The notes below the pieces were generated by a model, which worked only from the letters and a program-made list of their open reading frames with translations, ran no database searches and had not been told where the DNA came from. The translations under genes were made by a program, and so were the position numbers. 64,000 nt of DNA from Allocoprobacillus halotolerans. GTDB lineage: Bacteria; Bacillota_I; Bacilli_A; Erysipelotrichales; Coprobacillaceae. Shown here one piece after another: positions 61,219 through 64,000 of this stretch. The stretch's first letter is position 1; each line of letters starts with the position of its first letter. The stretch is from NCBI RefSeq assembly GCF_024399475.1, contig NZ_CP101620.1, positions 1,593,608 to 1,657,607 on the forward strand, given 5' to 3'.

Positions 61219-62566
61219 TTTTGCGATTGGAAGTGTGTCACAGCATATTTTACATATTGCTGGACCAATGATTGTTGCTAAATTGATTAATGTTTTATAT
61301 AACGTTGTTGATCGTATTTATATTGGGAGATTGCCAGAAGTTGCTACGCTTGCCATGAGTGGTTTAGGGTTATGTTTACCATTGATTTCTATTATTATTG
61401 CCTTTGCGAATCTTTTTGGCATGGGTGGTTCACCTTTGTGTTCGATTGCTAGAGGAAGTGGAGATAATGATTTGGCTGAGGAAATTATGGGTAATGCTTT
61501 TTCATTATTAGTTCTTTTTTCATTGTTGATTATGGTTATTGGTTTTCTCTTTAAAGAACCTTTATTATGGACTTTTGGAGCAAGTCAGAATACAATCGGT
61601 TACGCTAATGATTATATGACTATTTATTTGTTTGGAACACCTTTTGTTTTAATTGGATTAGGGATGAATAGTTTTATTAATTCTCAGGGATTTGCAAAAA
61701 TAGGGATGATGACTGTTTTACTTGGAGCTATTACCAATATCATTCTTGATCCTGTGTTTATCTTTGGATTTTCAATGGGTGTCAAAGGAGCTGCTCTTGC
61801 AACAGTTATTTCTCAATGTGTATCTGCTCTATGGACTTTACAGTTTTTAACAGGAAGACGTACAATTTTACGTTTAAAGAAAGAAAAACTTTGGTTGAAA
61901 ATCAAACATGTTCAAAAAATATTTGCGTTGGGTATGGCTGGTTTTATGGTGGGTGTGACAAATTCAATTGTGGCAGTCGTTTGTAATGCAACTTTACAGA
62001 CATATGGTGGTGATTTTTATATTGCAATTATGACAATCATTAATTCAATCAGAGAAGTCATATCTTTGCCTGGACAAGGTTTAGCCAATGCATCCCAGCC
62101 TGTTTTAGGTTATAATTATGGTGCTAAACAATATCAAAGAGTTTTAAAAGCTATTCGTTTTACAACCATTACATGCTTTTTCACAAGTTTTCTTTTATGG
62201 TTGAGTATTACTTTATTTCCTCAGTTTTATATTCAAATATTCAGCCATAATACAGATATTTTAGCTGATGGCATACAAGCTATTCATTTGTATTTCTTTG
62301 GTTTTTTTATGATGGCTTTTCAAATGAGTGGACAAGCTGTAGCTGTAGGATTAGGAAAATCTAAACAAGCTGTTTTCTTTTCTGTTTTTAGAAAAGTGAT
62401 GATTGTTGTGCCATTGACTTTGATATTGCCTTTGTATATTGGCATTGATGGTGTATTTATAGCTGAAGCCATTAGTAATTTTATAGGTGGAGGTGCTTGT
62501 TATATCACAATGCTGTTGACAATTGGAAAAGATTTAAAGAAAAAGAGTCAATCTGTTGATAATTGA
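61202..62566 (+). CDS. MATE-family multidrug efflux transporter
   Basis: This 454-residue protein has about 12 hydrophobic helices and MATE features: the N-terminal AGPMIVAKLINVLYNVVDRI, the mid-protein AALATVISQCVSALWTL and LPGQGLANASQPVLGYNYGA. MATE proteins export cationic compounds by Na+ or H+ antiport. The ATG at 61202 overlaps the end of the HD-HAD gene, so they are probably in one transcript. No resistance phenotype can be stated from sequence. Confidence 0.92.
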   Translation: MQQQNNFAIGSVSQHILHIAGPMIVAKLINVLYNVVDRIYIGRLPEVATLAMSGLGLCLPLISIIIAFANLFGMGGSPLCSIARGSGDNDLAEEIMGNAFSLLVLFSLLIMVIGFLFKEPLLWTFGASQNTIGYANDYMTIYLFGTPFVLIGLGMNSFINSQGFAKIGMMTVLLGAITNIILDPVFIFGFSMGVKGAALATVISQCVSALWTLQFLTGRRTILRLKKEKLWLKIKHVQKIFALGMAGFMVGVTNSIVAVVCNATLQTYGGDFYIAIMTIINSIREVISLPGQGLANASQPVLGYNYGAKQYQRVLKAIRFTTITCFFTSFLLWLSITLFPQFYIQIFSHNTDILADGIQAIHLYFFGFFMMAFQMSGQAVAVGLGKSKQAVFFSVFRKVMIVVPLTLILPLYIGIDGVFIAEAISNFIGGGACYITMLLTIGKDLKKKSQSVDN

Positions 62567-62628
62567 TGATATATTCTTAAGCATAAAGACATTTCTTTTT
62601 TCATATAAATAAACGGGTGATGATTCAT

Positions 62629-63297
62629 ATGAAAAAAATGATGTCTTTTATTATTCTTTTTGCTTTGTGTACATGTTTATATAAACCAGTTATTCATGTT
62701 TCATCATCTCAGTTATTAAGCAAGAGAGTGATTGTTTTGGACCCTGGTCATGGTGGGCTTGATAATGGAGCGAGTGTGGCGGGAGTAAATGAGGATGAAT
62801 TGAATTTAAAGATTAGCTTTGCTTTAAAAGAAGAATTAGAAACACGTGGAGCTACGGTATATATGACAAGAACTGATGATCAGGATATGACAAGAAGGGA
62901 TTATAATTATTCTAAGCAGGATGATATGTATTTAAGAGCTTTGAAAGTTGATGAATATCAACCAGATTTGTTTTTAAGTATTCATTTAAATTCATCCTCG
63001 TCCAGTGCATGGGGTTCTCAGGTCTTTTACTATAAAAAAAGTGAGGAAGGACAAAGACTGGCAAGTTGTATTCATGACCAGATGAAAACTTTAACAGGAA
63101 CAAGAAAGAATATTTCATCGAGTAGTTTTTATATTTTAAGAGCAACTCAATCATTAGGCGTTTTGATTGAATGTGGTTTTCTTTCTAATGCTAATGAAAG
63201 AGGACAATTAAAAAATAAGGCTTATCATAAAAAATTAGCATCTGCCATCAGTGATGGTATTGAAGATTATTTTCATTCATTTTCGGCTCCTTTTTAA
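62629..63297 (+). CDS. N-acetylmuramoyl-L-alanine amidase, CwlD-like
   Basis: The 222-residue protein starts with a signal peptide or anchor (KKMMSFIILFALCTCLYKP) and then an Amidase_3 domain. Zinc ligands appear in VLDPGHGGLDNG (His), NEDELNL (Glu) and FLSIHLNSSSSS (His); the catalytic Glu is in LIECGFLSN. Size and layout match CwlD, which makes muramic lactam in spore cortex, though other peptidoglycan roles are possible. The ATG at 62629 is chosen with GGGTGAT upstream; 62617 is an alternative. tRNA genes follow. Confidence 0.88.
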   Translation: MKKMMSFIILFALCTCLYKPVIHVSSSQLLSKRVIVLDPGHGGLDNGASVAGVNEDELNLKISFALKEELETRGATVYMTRTDDQDMTRRDYNYSKQDDMYLRALKVDEYQPDLFLSIHLNSSSSSAWGSQVFYYKKSEEGQRLASCIHDQMKTLTGTRKNISSSSFYILRATQSLGVLIECGFLSNANERGQLKNKAYHKKLASAISDGIEDYFHSFSAPF

Positions 63298-63324
63298 AAA
63301 TATGCATAAAAAATAAAAAAAGTA

Positions 63325-63353
63325 TTGACGAAAAAAGTTGCCTATGCTAATAT
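63325..63353 (+). promoter_or_regulatory. Promoter of the tRNA cluster
   Basis: TTGACG at 63325-63330, 17 bp, TAATAT at 63348-63353, about 19 bp before the first tRNA. Confidence 0.75.
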
Positions 63354-63371
63354 ATTAGGGCAGTTGTTAAT

Positions 63372-63448
<77 letters not shown>

Positions 63449-63472
63449 TTAATTACTGTTTATATATAACAT

Positions 63473-63549
<77 letters not shown>

Positions 63550-63562
63550 TGTTATAAAAAAT

Positions 63563-63638
63563 GGGGCTTTAGCTCAGCTGGGAGAGCGCCTGCTTTGCAC
63601 GCAGGAGGTCAGCGGTTCGATCCCGCTAAGCTCCACCA
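63563..63638 (+). tRNA. tRNA-Ala (TGC)
   Basis: 76 nt with encoded CCA. Acceptor GGGGCTT/AAGCTCC (one G-U pair), anticodon loop TTTGCAC (TGC), T-loop GGTTCGATCCC. Confidence 0.97.
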
Positions 63639-63650
63639 TTAGAAATTTAT

Positions 63651-63678
63651 GCCTATATCATATGATATGGGCTTTTTT
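63651..63678 (+). terminator. Terminator of the tRNA cluster
   Basis: GCCTATATC (63651-63659) pairs with GATATGGGC (63664-63672), then TTTTTT. Confidence 0.88.
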
Positions 63679-63775
63679 ATTTATCTTTTAATGAAAAGGA
63701 TAAAATATATAAATACTTTCATGGTGAAATACGATATTATGATTTGTAATAAGGAAACTATGGAAGGAAAATTCT

Positions 63776-64000
63776 TTGAAACAAATCAATACAGAAATTA
63801 ATGATTTTAAAGAATTATTAGATAATGATTGTTATTATGTAGATAAGACAATGCTTATTGAAGATGTATTAAGTGATAAGGTTATGTGGTATACCAGGCC
63901 AAGATGTTTTGATAAAAACACTCAATATGAGTATGTTTTATTATTTTTTTCCTACAAAGAAAGCACTAAATGATGTATTTTCTCATTTAGTGCTTAATTT
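63776..64000 (+). pseudogene. AAA-ATPase-like/PD-(D/E)XK (DUF1703-type) gene, decayed N-terminal part
   Basis: TTG at 63776 behind GGAAGGA opens KQINTEINDFKELLDNDCYY followed by VDKTMLIEDVL, the start of the common AAA-ATPase-like family. The following TRPRRFGKTLNMSM motif is damaged: TRPRCFDKN is in the first frame and KTLNMSMFYYFF continues in another frame (from about 63920). The Gly and second Arg of the Walker-type motif are substituted as well. Such genes are common gut-Firmicutes accessory genes. The window ends here, so nothing more can be said. Confidence 0.55.
63961..63995 (+). terminator. Terminator-like inverted repeat at the window edge
   Basis: AAGCACTAAATGA (63961-63973) pairs perfectly with TCATTTAGTGCTT (63983-63995) and is followed by AATTT; the window then ends. 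Confidence 0.4.

Overview
The window is a low-GC Firmicutes chromosome segment. Gene content, AT-rich codon use, TTGACA/TATAAT promoters, AGGAGG ribosome binding sites and the 16S rRNA (for example the GAGGGAGCAGGCGG stretch) suggest the Erysipelotrichia, probably a Coprobacillaceae-type gut bacterium. The genus cannot be fixed from sequence reading alone.

Layout: the 3' end of glgA (1-888); a lipoprotein gene; cysS-mrnC-rlmB-sigH-like-rpmG-secE-nusG (1.6-5.7 kb); rplK-rplA, rplJ-rplL, a methyltransferase gene, rpoB-rpoC (5.8-16.3 kb); an ISNCY/IS1202-like insertion sequence; the str operon rpsL-rpsG-fusA-tuf (17.9-22.3 kb); an IS6-related element with a clear 8-bp target duplication; a Cof-type HAD phosphatase and an orphan PTS IIA gene; a group II intron directly behind the PTS terminator; a decayed IS1595-type transposase gene; one complete rrn operon (28.7-33.7 kb); the fused S10-spc-alpha cluster rpsJ to rplQ (34-48.6 kb), including secY, adk, map, infA and rpoA; a small unknown gene; an RpiR regulator; ecfA1-ecfA2-ecfT-truA-PHP phosphatase; an ECF sigma/putative anti-sigma pair; rplM-rpsI; a decayed accessory patch (57-59.9 kb) with a methyltransferase gene and a broken ABC exporter; HD and HAD hydrolase domains read as one frame; a MATE transporter; a CwlD-like amidase; tRNA-Ile, tRNA-Ile, tRNA-Ala; and a broken AAA-ATPase-like gene at the edge.

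The core is the transcription and translation machinery, with the expected regulatory leaders: an L1-site-like hairpin before rplK, an L10 leader, a structured region before rpsJ and a short leader before rplM. Mobile DNA sits only in the gaps between core operons.

A caution for any reader: at least ten genes, including the essential rplK, rpoC, rpsS, rpmC, rpsQ and secY, carry frameshifts. Almost all are restored by adding one base to a homopolymer run. This points to homopolymer undercalling in the assembly rather than real gene loss. Those genes are annotated as single genes spanning the shift.

I found no CRISPR array, phage or defence system. The most interesting items are the RBS-sequestering repeats of the IS6-related transposase, an attenuator-like terminator before cysS, the leader before rpsJ, an Asn at the RpoB position equivalent to E. 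coli His526, and an ECF-type promoter before the sigma/anti-sigma pair.
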